From: Helianthus annuus
Taxonomy: Eukaryota > Streptophyta > Magnoliopsida > Asterales > Asteraceae
Direction: 5' to 3'
Length of the DNA stretch: 64,000 nucleotides
Assembly: GCF_002127325.2 (NCBI RefSeq)
Contig: NC_035434.2
Coordinates: 77,879,343-77,943,342, forward strand
Part shown: in pieces, positions 22,676 through 34,820 of the stretch
How positions within the stretch are numbered: position 1 is the stretch's first letter
Layout of the letters: the number at the start of each line of letters is the position of its first letter
Notes under the pieces: model-generated
The model's database searches: none
Told to the model about the DNA's origin: nothing
The model's input: the letters and a program-made list of their open reading frames with translations, nothing else
Position numbers and translations under genes: made by a program

Positions 22676-24960
22676 AAGAATCACTATTTATTAGTAAAGT
22701 TATGTTACAAATTCTCCTAAAATAAAGGCATGATGGATTGAAAAATGTAAAATAGTAGGAATGCCAGCGCGTTGCCGCGAGTACTTATGTTTTTTTGCTG
22801 CACGTTGCGCGACGGCCTTCAGTAATTTATTTTTAAAACCAATTTGCTAATATAACTAATATGTCAATTCACGAAGAGCGGTTGAGTATAAAAACATTAA
22901 CATAAAAAACAACAGTCACCAAGGCTTTTTTAAAGAGCGTAATCTAACCCGACCTATCTTAAATAATGATTATATTTTGGTAATAATAACAATTATTATG
23001 ACTTCAAGAAAGTGTATGATTGTGTATTTGTGTCCACTGTAGTTATGTTTTCAAGTTTAAATCTATTATATATAATAAATGAAAGGTGATTTAGGCCACG
23101 TGTCAGTAAATTAGGGCTTCTTTTCCCGCCCAACAATGCCATCCCCTTTTCCTTTTATGATCTCTCTTCTCACTTCTCATCTTTGTTTTGAAACGCTTAG
23201 GATTCCTTCTCTCTCTATATTCAGGCGATTCAAACTTCACAAACCCTAACCCCCTTTAACAATCACCACCGCCGAGAATCGCCCTATATCTGGATACTTA
23301 CACCAACAATAAGAGCATAATAAACCTGCAACTTTAACAGCATCTTCTTCGTCGAGAATCGCCGCAAATCCGTTGAACAGTGCTCCGTCCCGTTTTTTTT
23401 CCTTTATCATCTCTTCAAATTAGATTTTGGCCTACATCCTTCAATTATTGAGATCATTCTCTCCATCTAAACCCTAATCTTCTTCCAGACGCCACCATAA
23501 AATCTTCTTTTGTTCATCGATTATCTTCATTCAAAAGGTTTGTTCTTCTTTTTTTATTGAAAATACTTTCATGTTTTCCTCTTATTTATACTAATCCTTT
23601 GTGTTTTGGGTATTTTCATGTAACCATTGCTAGGGTTTCGTTTAAGAGTTAGATCGAGAGATGGGGCGCTGGCTAAGGGTTCTGCGGTGTTTCTCTTAAA
23701 AGATTCTTTCATCTTGAGGTTTGATTTGTATGTTTATAGATTTGTGTTGATTTTTCTTAACGGTGATGATATGAGTACAACATCTGTTGATTATTGATCT
23801 GTGAATATGTTCACCGATTATTCTTTTTGAAATTAGGGTTTCATTTGCTTGAGATTTGAATCTTCCGATTGTTTGGTTATTTTTTGGTGATATGTGGTTT
23901 GCCTTGATCATCGTATGTGTTTTTGTTTTTAATTTTTACTAAAGTTTTGTTATTCTGAGTTGTGACTAAATGATGATTGTGTATGTTCTGGTGCAGATGA
24001 TGATGATGATTGTTCTATGGTTGTTTTCGGTATCATTGTTCCAACACCGTTTAAAGTATGTGTTTTTTGCTACAAATTTAGACATTTTGAGTTTTTAATT
24101 TTGAAGTGATATACTCTAATTCTCGCTTTATATTTCATTCTAATCACAGTTATTTGAAATTCATACATTCTGCTGTGGGTTATTATAGGTTTGTATTAAA
24201 AGAACCATAAACTTAAATTAAACACAAAGAAAGATTATTAAATCTACAGTTAAACTAATTTTTTCTTATGACTAAATGATGATTATAATTGACTTGGGCA
24301 GAAGATGATGATGTAGAACCCACAATAGTTCATACTAAATGCAAGAAAGGATCTGCTACTGTTGTAAGATAAGATTTTATCTTACTAGAGTAATGGTCTT
24401 TCCTGCATTTTTTATATTAAAAGAAGCATAAAGTTTGGTTTAAAGCAGCTCTTTATGAACAAAGTTAAGGATTACGTATATGAGGACAGGCTACTTTTTA
24501 ACAGCTGAAGAAGTGTTTTCATGTACTACATCTTGGTCTGTTCACGAGAGATCAGGTTTCTATAAATCCTGATGTTGATGCATTGAGTACTTCCGTTGAG
24601 TTCATGGCGATTGTCCGAGATATATATATATTGATGGAGTTTAAAGCTAAAAGCACTAAATTTTAACATAAAAGCACTAATTTTTTGCTGTTAGGTTCGT
24701 AAATTTCTTGGTGTTGTTCTTAGATTTTAATTTTCGTTGTAATTTTAAGCTGAATAAGTATTATTATGTATATTTAATATCATCTGATCATTGTTTCGTT
24801 TTCTTGAATTCTATGTAATTTTGTAAAGAAGTACAATAACAAACAGTGGTTTGAACCTTTGTTTGCGTTTTGGTCAATACTTAATGGAAACCCATGTAAG
24901 GTTGAACAGTGTTTTTTAAAAGGAAAACAGTGTGAGAAGACAGTAGATCTTATTAAACAT
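22676..24960. other. Non-coding stretch with promoter-like segment
   Basis: No gene was recognised. Near 23041-23660 there is a run resembling a gene leader: a G-box (CCACGTGTCA), CT-rich tracts, a telo-box (AAACCCTAA, about 23240) and a short ATG frame of 12 codons at 23661. The segment opens near TCTATTATATATAATAAATG, a style seen at Helitron 5' ends, but no 3' hairpin plus CTRR end was identified. It may be a captured gene fragment. Confidence 0.4.
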
Positions 24961-24969
24961 CTTTTTGGT

Positions 24970-25200
24970 CTTTAACAGATGTTTGGCCTTTTATATCAGA
25001 GGTTTGGACTTAAACAGTTGTTTGACCTTAAACAGATGTTTGGCCATAAACAGATGTTTGACCTTAAACATATGTTTTGCCTTAAACAGATGTTTCGACT
25101 TCTATATAAGATATTTTGACTTAAACAGATGTTTGACCTTAAACAGATGTTTGGCCATAAACAGATGTTTGGCTTTAAACCAAACATCTGTTTAAGGTCA
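24970..25200. repeat. 18-bp minisatellite, about 12 units
   Basis: Tandem units near AAACAGATGTTTGACCTT, with GGCCAT and GACCTT variants. The array ends in an inverted copy (AAACCAAACATCTGTTTAAG), and further inverted copies lie near 25328-25375. Because 18 is a multiple of three, the array produces artificial open frames on both strands with a repeating LNRCLA-like hexapeptide; these are not taken as genes. Confidence 0.85.
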
Positions 25201-26599
25201 GCATCTATTTGACTATTGGTCCTGTTGTGCTTTTGTTTGACCTCTAATATGGGTTCATGATCTAATCCGGTGATTTGTAGACATTGTTGTTTCATCTTTA
25301 TACTAATAAATAAAAATCAAGTCCATACAAACATCTGTTTATGGCAAACAGATGTTTATGGCCCAACATCTGTTTAAAAGCCTGTTACAACCACTGTGTT
25401 GGCTCAAACATTTGATTGTTAAAAGTTATCCACTGCTGAAATACAACCTCTGTTTCTTCAATCTTCGTGTTGAAGACTGACTGACCAAACATCAGTGTTT
25501 AAAATACTGTTGGGTATCCACTGATAGGAAAAATTAGCCACTGCTCACTTTTAAATTGTTGACATCTATTGATATTGACCATCAGTGGTTTTCATAAAAA
25601 AACAGCCATTGCTCATATTTTTATTGTTGATGGTGTTAATTAGTGATAGATTGAAATTATCAAATAAAATCTAGAATTACAATGAAATTACCATTTTACC
25701 TAATCGTTACATTCCAATGAGGTAAGACTTCCTCCAACATTGTTTTCATGATAAAATTTAAAGTTAAATTAAAAATAAAAAAAATTCTTGATGACTATTT
25801 GTTGCAAATCAAATCAGTAATTAATGCTAATTTCTTGAGCTTTGGACATTTAAAATATGCAAAATGTGAATTTCAAACTGACGTTTATTATCTCTTAATT
25901 AAAGTTAAAATAAAAATTAGAAAAGTCATCATGACAATTGCTTTCAAATCAGATCAGTAATTACTGATAACATCAGTAATTTTGAAATTTTGAAATTCAA
26001 AATATGCAAAATGGTAATTTAAAATTGACGTTCTCTCTTTTTTTTTTTTTTCCTACTTTGCATATCATTTCTAATATTTAAGTAGGTTAATAAAGCAGAA
26101 TATAAGGATATACACTATTACCTTTCAGTTCCCAATAAAGATCAGTTCCCAATAAACATCATGACAATTGCTTTTCAAATCAGATCAGTAATTACTGATA
26201 ATATCAGTAATTTTGAAATTCAAAATTCAAACAATATATTCTAATATTCTAATCCTATAAATAAGATATAATTATTTGTTTTCACATTCAAATCTCGCTC
26301 GCTCATATATGTGATCGTATATCTCTCTCTCTCTTAAATGCATCTTTCTCATGATTCAGCCGCTAATCTCCGATTACACTTCTTTGTTCGAATGTTTGTT
26401 AATTATGTTTAGATGTTATCGTTCCAGTATCATTGTTCCAACATCGCCGTTTTAATGAAGCTTCCCATCACACATCAACCTTTCAATATCGATGTTGCAG
26501 TATCATTGTTGCAACATCGTGAAAAGTTGCATTTTCCGATTTTCGTTAAATCGAAAGTCAGGTTTTCTTGCGTCAGGTTTGTGATGAGGCTGTCGTGGG
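25201..26599. other. Non-coding AT-rich stretch
   Basis: No gene was recognised. It contains scattered copies of the minisatellite motif, a duplicated stretch (ATCATGACAATTGCTTT...TCAGATCAGTAATTACTGATA near 25930 and 26160) and a CT microsatellite near 26320. Confidence 0.55.
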
Positions 26600-26786
26600 T
26601 GTAGGATCGCTGTACGACCTGACTGAGTCGATCAGAAGAGTTGATAATCCGAATCAGAGGCGGAATCAGTGAAACAGACACTCGATGTAATTATAAAGTC
26701 TCTATATTGATATAATATTGATTACAGCACCTGGAGACAATCCGGCAGCACTTCGTTACCGATTACAAGACAACCCTGATAATTCC

Positions 26787-29575
26787 TGTAACACCCCGTG
26801 TTTCTGAATGTCAAAGTCAAAGTCAAAGTCAAGTTTGACTTCTTTGACTGTGATTAGTCTATTTTATGTTTAGTTTAATTATATTATGTGGAGTAAGTGT
26901 TATTAAGCAAAGGAAATCGAAGTAATCGAATGATTAATCGACGCGAAACGTTTTACGACTGTGAATAGTAGGAAGTAACAATGCGATAAAGTCAATCAAT
27001 CAATAATCAAGCTAATCGAATCATCAACCGAACTCGAAACTCGAATTATGCGACTTTGGTATTATTATACGTGTGTGTGTGCCTTATGTGTTACTTGTGC
27101 GTGTTTACTTTATGTTATGCGTGGTGATCAATCGAATCGAAACTCGAAACTCAATCGAACTCAATCGCAATCGAATCGAAACTCGAAGTCAGATATGAAG
27201 TATAGATGCTTGTATGTAGATATAGTAGTTGGGACTAAAAGTAATTTGAATAGGAAACTCTATCGTATTCGTATCAATGGAAATCGAAATATCAGAAATC
27301 GTCGCACCGAACGCTCAAAGCAGGCTGATGATCGATCAGGCTCCTAGCCGATCGAACAGCCCAGCTGATCGGACGGACTGTCTGATCGAGCAGGCTGTCC
27401 GATCGGGATGCCTGGCCGATCGGCCAGCTCTTTCCCCTTTTGGAAGCCTATAAATAGCCCTGTCATTGTCATTCTTTCCACTTTTAGAAACTCTCTAACC
27501 GACCAGCTCGTGTTTTTCACTATTTCTCAGATTTCTCTCAATCCCGGTAAGATTTCGTCCTAAATCTTGTACTTTCTTGATCTATGCACACTTCTTCACC
27601 TTTCTATCTTTCAAATCTTGATTTCTAACCGTGAAATCATCAAGATCTAAGTGTTCTAGGATGATGTCATCATGGTGTTCTTCAAGAACTTCATGTTTTG
27701 GCTCCAATTCACCAAGAATCACTTGGATCTAGCCGATTTCCACAGAAACAAACTCAGATCTATCACAGATCTGAACATTTACATGGTGTGAAAGATTGAA
27801 AGAAGGATTTCCAACTTTCTTTCAACTCTTTTACACTCAATGCCTTCAAACTGATAGGAACGGAGCTTGAGCCAACTCACTAACCATTCTAATGGTTGTG
27901 TGGTTCAAGATTCGGATTCTATCTACGAGGTTCATCGATTTCAGGTTAAACGTTAAACTACCGTTCCGAACCGTTCACCGGTCAGACTTGGGTGATTCCT
28001 GTCCGAGCAGGGGAAACAAGTAAGAACGAAGGTTCCATGGTTCACCTCATTGTCAAAATACCTCGATATAACGTCAAACAATCAGAACAGCCAAGTGTTA
28101 GACGAACAGGCCGACCAGGTCAGGATGCTGACTGATCGAACAGGCTGTTCGAACGAACAGTCCAACCGATCGGACATGTCAGCCGATCGACCAGGCCAGC
28201 CGGTCGGCTAGCATATGGCCCTACACTTTGAAAATTTTATGAAGTATAGTATTGAACAAAGTGATGTTCGATCGAATGACTATTTGATAACATTACTCTT
28301 CGGATCATGAGATACTATGCTTCAACACTTAATCGATTTCCAACCCGTTCGACGTATTGGAGTGCCACCCGATCGAACATGCCGTCCGATCAGGTGACAT
28401 CCCAATGAGGACCCATTACTAAAGTACCTAACCGATCGGTTAAGCCGGTCGTTCGATCGATCGACCTGAAAGGTAAGGACACTCCAGTGTTCTTAAATAC
28501 TACAACGAAAACTTCAAAAGGGCAAGCCATCATACACAAACGCATCCTACTCAAAGGAAGAAACAATCCACTCGAACAGTCCAACCGATCGAGCCGACCG
28601 GCCGATCGAACAGGCTGTCCGAACGAACTGTCCAACCAAACGAACAACCCGTTCGATCGAACCTACAGTTCGATCGAGCAGGCTGTTCGACCCATCAACA
28701 CTTGTTTCAACTTACGCATTACTCATCGCTATACTATCGAACTATTCAGGCTAACTCTACTCTCAAGCGCTCCCTTCAATCCATCAATCGCTGTGAGTAT
28801 ACTCGAACCCTTTTTGCTTTAACACTTTTGGGTGTTACATACGTTACTTATCTAAATCACAATTGAACACACTACTCAAGTACTTTAAACGCTAACCGTT
28901 CTGCATGTATTACGTGACTAAATGAATGCTTGTTGTTATGTTTACACGTGGAATAATGTCTACCTACCTTAACGACGTAGTACTATAGTTTGGACTCAGC
29001 ACCCGTTCTCACGGGGGTTGTTAAGGACCATTACTTGCATGGATTACGGTGGTAATCATGTATTGCGAACTGCCTTGGGCAGTCAACCCGCAGTCATTGG
29101 TATCGATGGATTCATGTCGATAATTAACATGCTTCGTTTTCCTCTGTGTACGTGCTGGTTATGCGTAAACTATTTCGAACTCTATATGCTATTATCAAAC
29201 TTGTATGCTCACCTTTACATTTTATGTATTGACTGTATTTTAACGTATGTGACAGGTGTTTAAGGTGTTTACTTGCTAGGGAAGCGAGGCTAGAATAAAG
29301 CTCTAGAGCCCCCCAACAAATAGTTGTCTGTAAGGGTCAAGCTAGGGGTCTTTAGAAGCAATCAAACAATATTTATTTTTATATTTGAATCTGAGTTGTC
29401 GGAACAGAGTATTTGACTAGTTGTATTCTGTAAGGATTTGTTTTCCTGTTTGGGATACGGTATGGGGCGTGTTATTTAAACTAAATGGTAATGATAGTTG
29501 TTGTGGAAACTTCTGGACAATCTATTTCGCTCAGTGCCATGCCCCGATGATTCCGCCATCGGTTGGGGTGTGACA
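26787..29575 (+). repeat. Solo LTR of the A/B family, 2789 bp
   Basis: A complete LTR (TGTAACACCCC...GGGGTGTGACA) flanked on both sides by ATTCC (26782-26786 and 29576-29580). With no internal region and an intact duplication, it is the product of recombination between the two LTRs of one element. It is close to LTR A in length and content, including the TATA box at 27449 and CGATCG clusters at 27330-27420 and 28090-28690. Confidence 0.95.
27449..27456 (+). promoter_or_regulatory. TATA box of the solo LTR
   Basis: TATAAATA after CTTTTGGAAGCC, as in LTR A. Confidence 0.65.
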
Positions 29576-29601
29576 ATTCCGCTCCAAATGAGCAGAACTC
29601 C

Positions 29602-29609
29602 TATTTATA
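29602..29609 (-). promoter_or_regulatory. TATA box of LTR D
   Basis: On the minus strand this reads TATAAATA. The two long inverted repeats at 29618-29708 lie immediately upstream in the direction of transcription. Confidence 0.55.
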
Positions 29610-29819
29610 GACATGCTGATTTCGCTTGAAATGTTCAAGACTATTTCAAGCGGAATCACTTGAATTAGATTTCGCTTGAAATGATTCTTGGCACTTTCAA
29701 GCGAAATCACCACCATTTATCTCAAAATCAGTTTCTAGCACCTCGGGCACTGATTATCCTATCCTATTCGATTACATGACTCGATACAAGACGAAGTCAA
29801 TAGACATAATGCACTAACA

Positions 29820-29832
29820 AACTCCCCCTTGG
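29820..29832 (-). other. Polypurine tract of element D
   Basis: The minus strand reads CCAAGGGGGAGTT next to the LTR. Further AGGGGGAG copies on the same strand lie at 30003-30010, 30063-30070, 30092-30099 and 31409-31416. Confidence 0.75.
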
Positions 29833-31891
29833 ATATTGACGAAGTCTTCAGTGTTGAATCTCTATCATGACACATCTTCAGTCTTGATCAGTCTTCATTC
29901 TCTTTCCAAATTGTCTAATACTGTAAGCATCCATCAATCTTCATTTTTTTCTTCACAGGTTCAAAATCTCATCCTGACTCTATCTTTATCAGCTTCTTCA
30001 GGCTCCCCCTTTTATCAAGCTTCCGTGCTTTAGGGATCGACACCTCGCTTTCCGGTTACAACCTCCCCCTTGCTTTGAGCTCGTCTTCAGACTCCCCCTT
30101 AGACTATGCTATCGGGATCGTAGTCTGGACTCTTACCTGCAACACTCATACATTTATGAGTAACAACATTTTAAATTTCCAATTTCCAGGAATATTAACC
30201 TGGCTCACTCAAATTTCCTTTATCAACAAATATCAGAATTTTGCAGTTTCAGCGAACAGAATCGGAAACTGACTCTATAACAATATAAGCATCCAAATCC
30301 CCCACAGTTAATCATCCAAGTCCAAACTAATGACCTTGGAGATATCACAAACTGTTTTTGAATTTTTGGTAAAAGCTTCAAGTTTCAAATTAATGAACTT
30401 GTTTTATTTTCAGAAACACAATCAGCTTACTTAGATTTTGAAACTCAGCATTTCAGATATCGGTTGTCGAAAATAAAGCAGAATCAAAAATCTTTTTGTA
30501 TTTTTCTGAAAATATAAAGCAGTAAAGAAATATGTACAAACATATTTACAGACAATATTTTTGTTTGAGTATGCGTCAGAGGATCATATCAGTTTTTAAC
30601 AAGTCACAAGTACCGTTGAGCTTAGTTACACATTAAGAATTAAACAATTCCCTTAGACTGTCGATATATTGATCCACTTAAATTTTCACACAAATTTCAA
30701 CTGATTCAGGATACGAATTAGGTGTTTTAATAACTTAAACTCATTCATGTGTCCCACCTCTTGAATATACTCCCGTATCCAGATCTCAATATTCAGTCTT
30801 ACAGGTGAGTATACCTAGATGATATCTGTAAGGGGTTAGATGCGAAACCGTGAGAGCTCAGGTCAGAACTTCCATTCAGCAGAGAGATGACGGTTCGACT
30901 TTCGGTGTATCCCCTTTAGAGGATCTTTTCTTCAACAGCAATGATTATCAATTTTATTGTTTCATCATTTTTGCTGAGGGCGACGCTGTATTTCAAGCAA
31001 TGCAGAAAGTATTATTCGGAGACTAGGTCAGAACTTCCATTCAGCAGAAGTCTCGGAATAATACCCCAGATATCACTGAGTATAAAGACCTAGTATTTCA
31101 GAAAGAGGGACCTTTCAAACAAGATTTCAGGGGTTACCTATGTATCCAAGTAGTGTTCCCCACGAAATAAGTAAGTTTGAATTTAGGTTTATATCCCGAA
31201 AAAGTTTACTAGATGTATAAAAACCTATCGGCATATCATCAGTGAGACTGTTTAACGCTATATAATCATTACATTTCTTTAGCATACTGTAACTGTCTAC
31301 TGATGTACTATCATTTCCTCTTTTTACACAAAATTCAAATTGTTGAATTTTATCATGTTTTTGGCTTTTTCAAATTTTCTAATGTTTTTAGATTTTCTGA
31401 CAATTTTTCTCCCCCTAAAATGTAAAACCATTAAAAGAAAATTTTGACAAACTGATACTGATAGCTTTGTCTCGCCATCCATTTTCTGCTTAACTATGCT
31501 CTGATTTGCAAAAAATCTAACATAAAGTACCCCCATGATTTTCAACCCATTGATTTTCGACAGTTTGAAAACCGTTTTTCAATCTTGTGGAATTAATCAT
31601 GTTTGTTCCGCCGTGAGGGTTTCGGCATATTCAATCAACATATATTTTTTTTAATTTTCTATTTTTGACAAAAATTAAAAACAAACATATTTTTGGTTTT
31701 TAAATTTTTTTTTTCAGTTTTTAGAGTTTTTGAAATATTGTTTATTTATGTACAGAAAAACACATAAACTCCCTGTTTCAACCAACACAGGGTCCAGCAA
31801 CCTGTTCCTCCTCTCCATATGCCAGGCTGCTCTAACTATCATTCTCACAATCTTTGGTTTTGTTGAGCACCTGCACATTCAAAGCATTCAA
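29833..31891 (-). other. Non-coding 3' region of element D, shared block with G
   Basis: No pol and no open frame of note. The part at about 30540-31330 matches 38840-39640 of element G almost collinearly. Shared strings include GAATATACTCCCGTATCCAG, CAGTCTTACAGGTGAGTATA, GCGAAACCGTGAGAGCTCAG and CCCCTTTAGAGGATCTTTT. Conservation without coding potential in two otherwise different elements suggests a functional non-coding region. Confidence 0.7.
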
Positions 31892-32444
31892 TTACTTGAA
31901 CAATTTAGCCCAGGTCTGTTTGACCTTAGGCATTTCAACACAATATGCATCATTTAGCTTCGGGAAATCTTTGTCATTAAAGACTTTTTCAACTTTGATT
32001 TCAACTTTTTCATCTTTTACTGAATCGGCTTGTTTCTTAACACTCCGTGTTTGACCTTTTGGAGTGCCACGTTTGTAAAAATGTGAATCTTTTTGAACAC
32101 TTTGTTTTTGAACAACAACTTTCGGTTTCCAAAACTGTTGAGGTTTTGTCATATCAACTGATGTTTTCCAACTTTGTGTTGTTCTTAATCTGGATGTGTG
32201 AGAATTCCAGGTCTGTCTTGAATCGAACCTATTCTGGTTTGATTTCCAATTTTGATTTAAAGCAAACTTGTTTGTATTGTACCTCCAAGTTTGTTTCGAA
32301 TCAAATCTGATTGACCTTTGTTTCACATTCTCAGATTTTTGTTTCTCAACATTTTCGGAATTCTTTTTGTCAACATCCACAGGTTTCAGATTTGGACAAT
32401 TGCGTGCAAGATGTCCAATTTGATCACATTTGAAACATGTTCTC
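31892..32444 (-). pseudogene. Element D gag, C-terminal part, split by element E
   Basis: The frame encodes a CCHC zinc knuckle, CFKCDQIGHLARNC (spacing CX2CX4HX4C), then a basic region with repeated FDSKQTW/FDSRQTW-like segments, then an acidic-basic tail ending QTWAKLFK and a stop at 31892. The first residues of the apparent frame (MLQ) come from the inserted LTR of E. The host frame continues at 63956-64000, where the codons read KKKQQPQVKDVS before the interruption. Gag packages element RNA. The tail pattern DFPKL...QTWxxxF recurs at the end of the gag of G (EFPSL...KTWxxxCF) although the knuckles differ. Confidence 0.8.
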
Positions 32445-33518
32445 TGTAACATTTGTGCTTGTAATCATTATGAACAGTTCAATTATCAATAAAACAATGT
32501 TATTTGATCCCAATGTTTGTTTGGTTGTGTGTTACATTTTTCATGTTTTGACTTTTATTCGATTTTAAACTCTACATCGCTTTCTGGAGAATTATACGCA
32601 AACTGGTGCATAAACGTGCTCAGTTTAATGCGACATATACTCCAGAACATCAACATATACTCAACATACCTTAAATAACCTTTACATAACTTAGAAATAA
32701 GTTTTGAAGGCTTTGGTATGGCAAAAACAAGTTAATTCGCTTACAGGGACTAAATTTGACAAACTGCGAAAGTATGCCAATTCGAACTGTAACGAACATT
32801 CCAGAACATGTCCATAAGTTAAACATACCATAAATATCCTTTACATAGCTTAGAAATAGGCTTTGAGGGGTTTGGTATGCTAAAACAAACTTTTGGATCA
32901 TTCAGGGGCTAAAGGTGTCAAAAAGTGCACAAGTTTGCACTTTCGCGCATAACTTACGTTCTGAATATATCCGGACATCCAAAAATTTATGTAAGCATCC
33001 TAATATTATGCCTTAGTGTTTGGCATGAGAAAAATCCATTCGTCGCGTCATTTGGATCATTTTTCGCGCTTATGCGCATTCCGTCGTAATTAAGCGAACA
33101 TCGCGATCGTACGGCCAAACGAACCAACATCCAACATATTTCTGAGCATGTTTCATGTCCACAATGTTTAGGCATCATTTTAGGGCCTTAAAGTTGGCTT
33201 TACGGGCCTTAGAAGTGTTGGAAATGGCCTAAACATGCAACAGGGACCTAAACTGTAAATTCTGCAAGTTGTGCAGATCAGACATAGCCAGGCGGCCCAC
33301 CTGAGTTTTGTCTGATCCTGATGCAGGCCGCATGGCCCCTACAGTTGCAGAAACTTTGTTTTCTTGCAAAACTTGGCCTTTCAAACACTCCAAAGGGCAA
33401 TGCCCTTTCACAATCAGTAGAGTTAAGGTCATTTTAAGCCACCACAACATCTTGACAAGTGTACGGCTTGGATCATGGCACGATATTCAAGAAACGATCC
33501 TAACGGCTTTACTTTTCC

Positions 33519-33526
33519 TATAAATA
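33519..33526 (+). promoter_or_regulatory. TATA box, 5' LTR of E
   Basis: TATAAATA followed by a C run. The same box lies at 51320-51327 (3' LTR of E) and at 54697 and 61242 in F. Confidence 0.65.
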
Positions 33527-34540
33527 CCCCCCCCTTTGGCTAAAACCCACAAAAATCTGATCTAAAGCTCTAAGTTGGAACCTTTGTTTCATACCTGAGC
33601 CATTTTGATCTAGATTAGCATTCGGGGACCCTTCGTAAGTGTTCTTTCGTTCTTTTATTCGCTTTTCGAGTCCGAAAGTCAGCGTTTTGTTTGACTTTCT
33701 GCGTGGACCAGCCTATGGTCAACACGAAGTTCATTGGAACTTCATAACGTGAGCGTGATCACGATGGTTATAGTCCGTAGTGACTATACCTACTGATTAC
33801 CATGTTATCTAGGCTCAGTGACGAGTCGTAGTTTCGGCCAAAATGCGCATTCTTGCGTATTTTGTAACCAAACTACTCGTGAGCATCAAAGCCGTTTGTT
33901 TTGATGCCAAACCTGTTTTCTAAATTTAGTTAAGCATGTCCTAACATGCTTAGCTCGTCTCTTTTAGTTTAGTGCATATATAGGGTCGTAAGGTAAGCGA
34001 TCTAAACAATCGCTTATACTTTCGAACCCGACCCATTTGGTCGATCTTTAGGATCCGACCAAACATATTAGGTGACCATAGCTATAACCTTCCGAGGTTA
34101 TACCTTATGGTCACGATGTTAGGCGTTCCAAACGCGTTCTACGCGAACGACGCGTTAAGGTAACATAAGCTACCTAAACGGGTCGTAATGGGTCGCAAGC
34201 ACTTAGGTTAGGTTTCATTTTAGTATGTAGGCTTTGTTAAACCATATTACACGAGTCTCCATACTCGTTTGGCTTACAAACCCGCATACTATCCGATCCT
34301 TCCGATTTTGGTCCGGTATATTAATATAGCTACCTATTAGGTGTCGTTTGATATTCTGTGATCTCTAGCATTATTTGGTTATTATACAAGAACTACAAAG
34401 CAATCTCAGGTGAGTACATTGAACCCCTCCTTTACTGTTTTCCGAACTGTTTTGGGGTGAAACACATGTGCCTACTTGTTACTTTCATGCTTTCCATGTT
34501 TTCACATCATATACCGGTTATGTTCGTTAGTACATTATAG

Positions 34541-34820
34541 TACATGATTTCATTACATTTTATGCTATGTATGCCCATTGTGTGCATACTTAGTACATTG
34601 CTTTACATTACATTTCATGCTATGTATGCCCATTGTGAGCGTACTTAGTACATTATTTCACATTACATTTCATGCTATGTATCCCCATTGTGTGCGTACT
34701 TAGTACATTGCTTTACATTACATTTCATGCTATGTATGCCCATTGTGTGCGTACTTAGTACATTGTTTCACATTACATTTCATGCTATTTATGCCCATTG
34801 TGTGCATACTTAGTACAATT
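34541..34820 (+). repeat. 55-bp tandem repeat in 5' LTR of E, 5 units
   Basis: ATGCTATGTATGCCCATTG recurs at 34562, 34617, 34672, 34727 and 34782, a constant spacing of 55 bp, with a TTAGTACATT core in each unit. Counterparts: 52340-52622 (five units), and 55455-55680 and 62280-62505 in F (four units). Confidence 0.9.

Larger units (their letters stand above)
26600..29819 (-). repeat. 3' LTR of element D, interrupted by a solo LTR
   Basis: It starts TGTAGGATCGC and ends TGCACTAACA, matching the ends of the LTRs of G (TGTAGGAT... and ...TGCACCAACA). It is about 426 bp once the solo LTR and one duplicated ATTCC are removed. The left flank is GTGGG; the matching flank is outside the window. Two hairpin-forming repeats lie at 29618-29657 and 29668-29708, with arms containing TTTCGCTTGAAA. 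Confidence 0.82.

Noticed and set aside
24965..25295. Open frames on both strands at the minisatellite (hexapeptide repeats LNRCLA/NICLRS)
   Set aside because: They arise because the repeat unit is 18 bp, a multiple of three; both strands are open and there is no start context or family match.
22750..26330. A Helitron spanning the non-coding region
   Set aside because: A possible 5' end was seen near 23041, but no 3' hairpin with CTRR end and no Rep/helicase sequence could be identified.
32435..32452. ATG giving MLQ as the true start of the element D gag
   Set aside because: These codons come from the inserted LTR of E; the host frame continues across E at 63956-64000.
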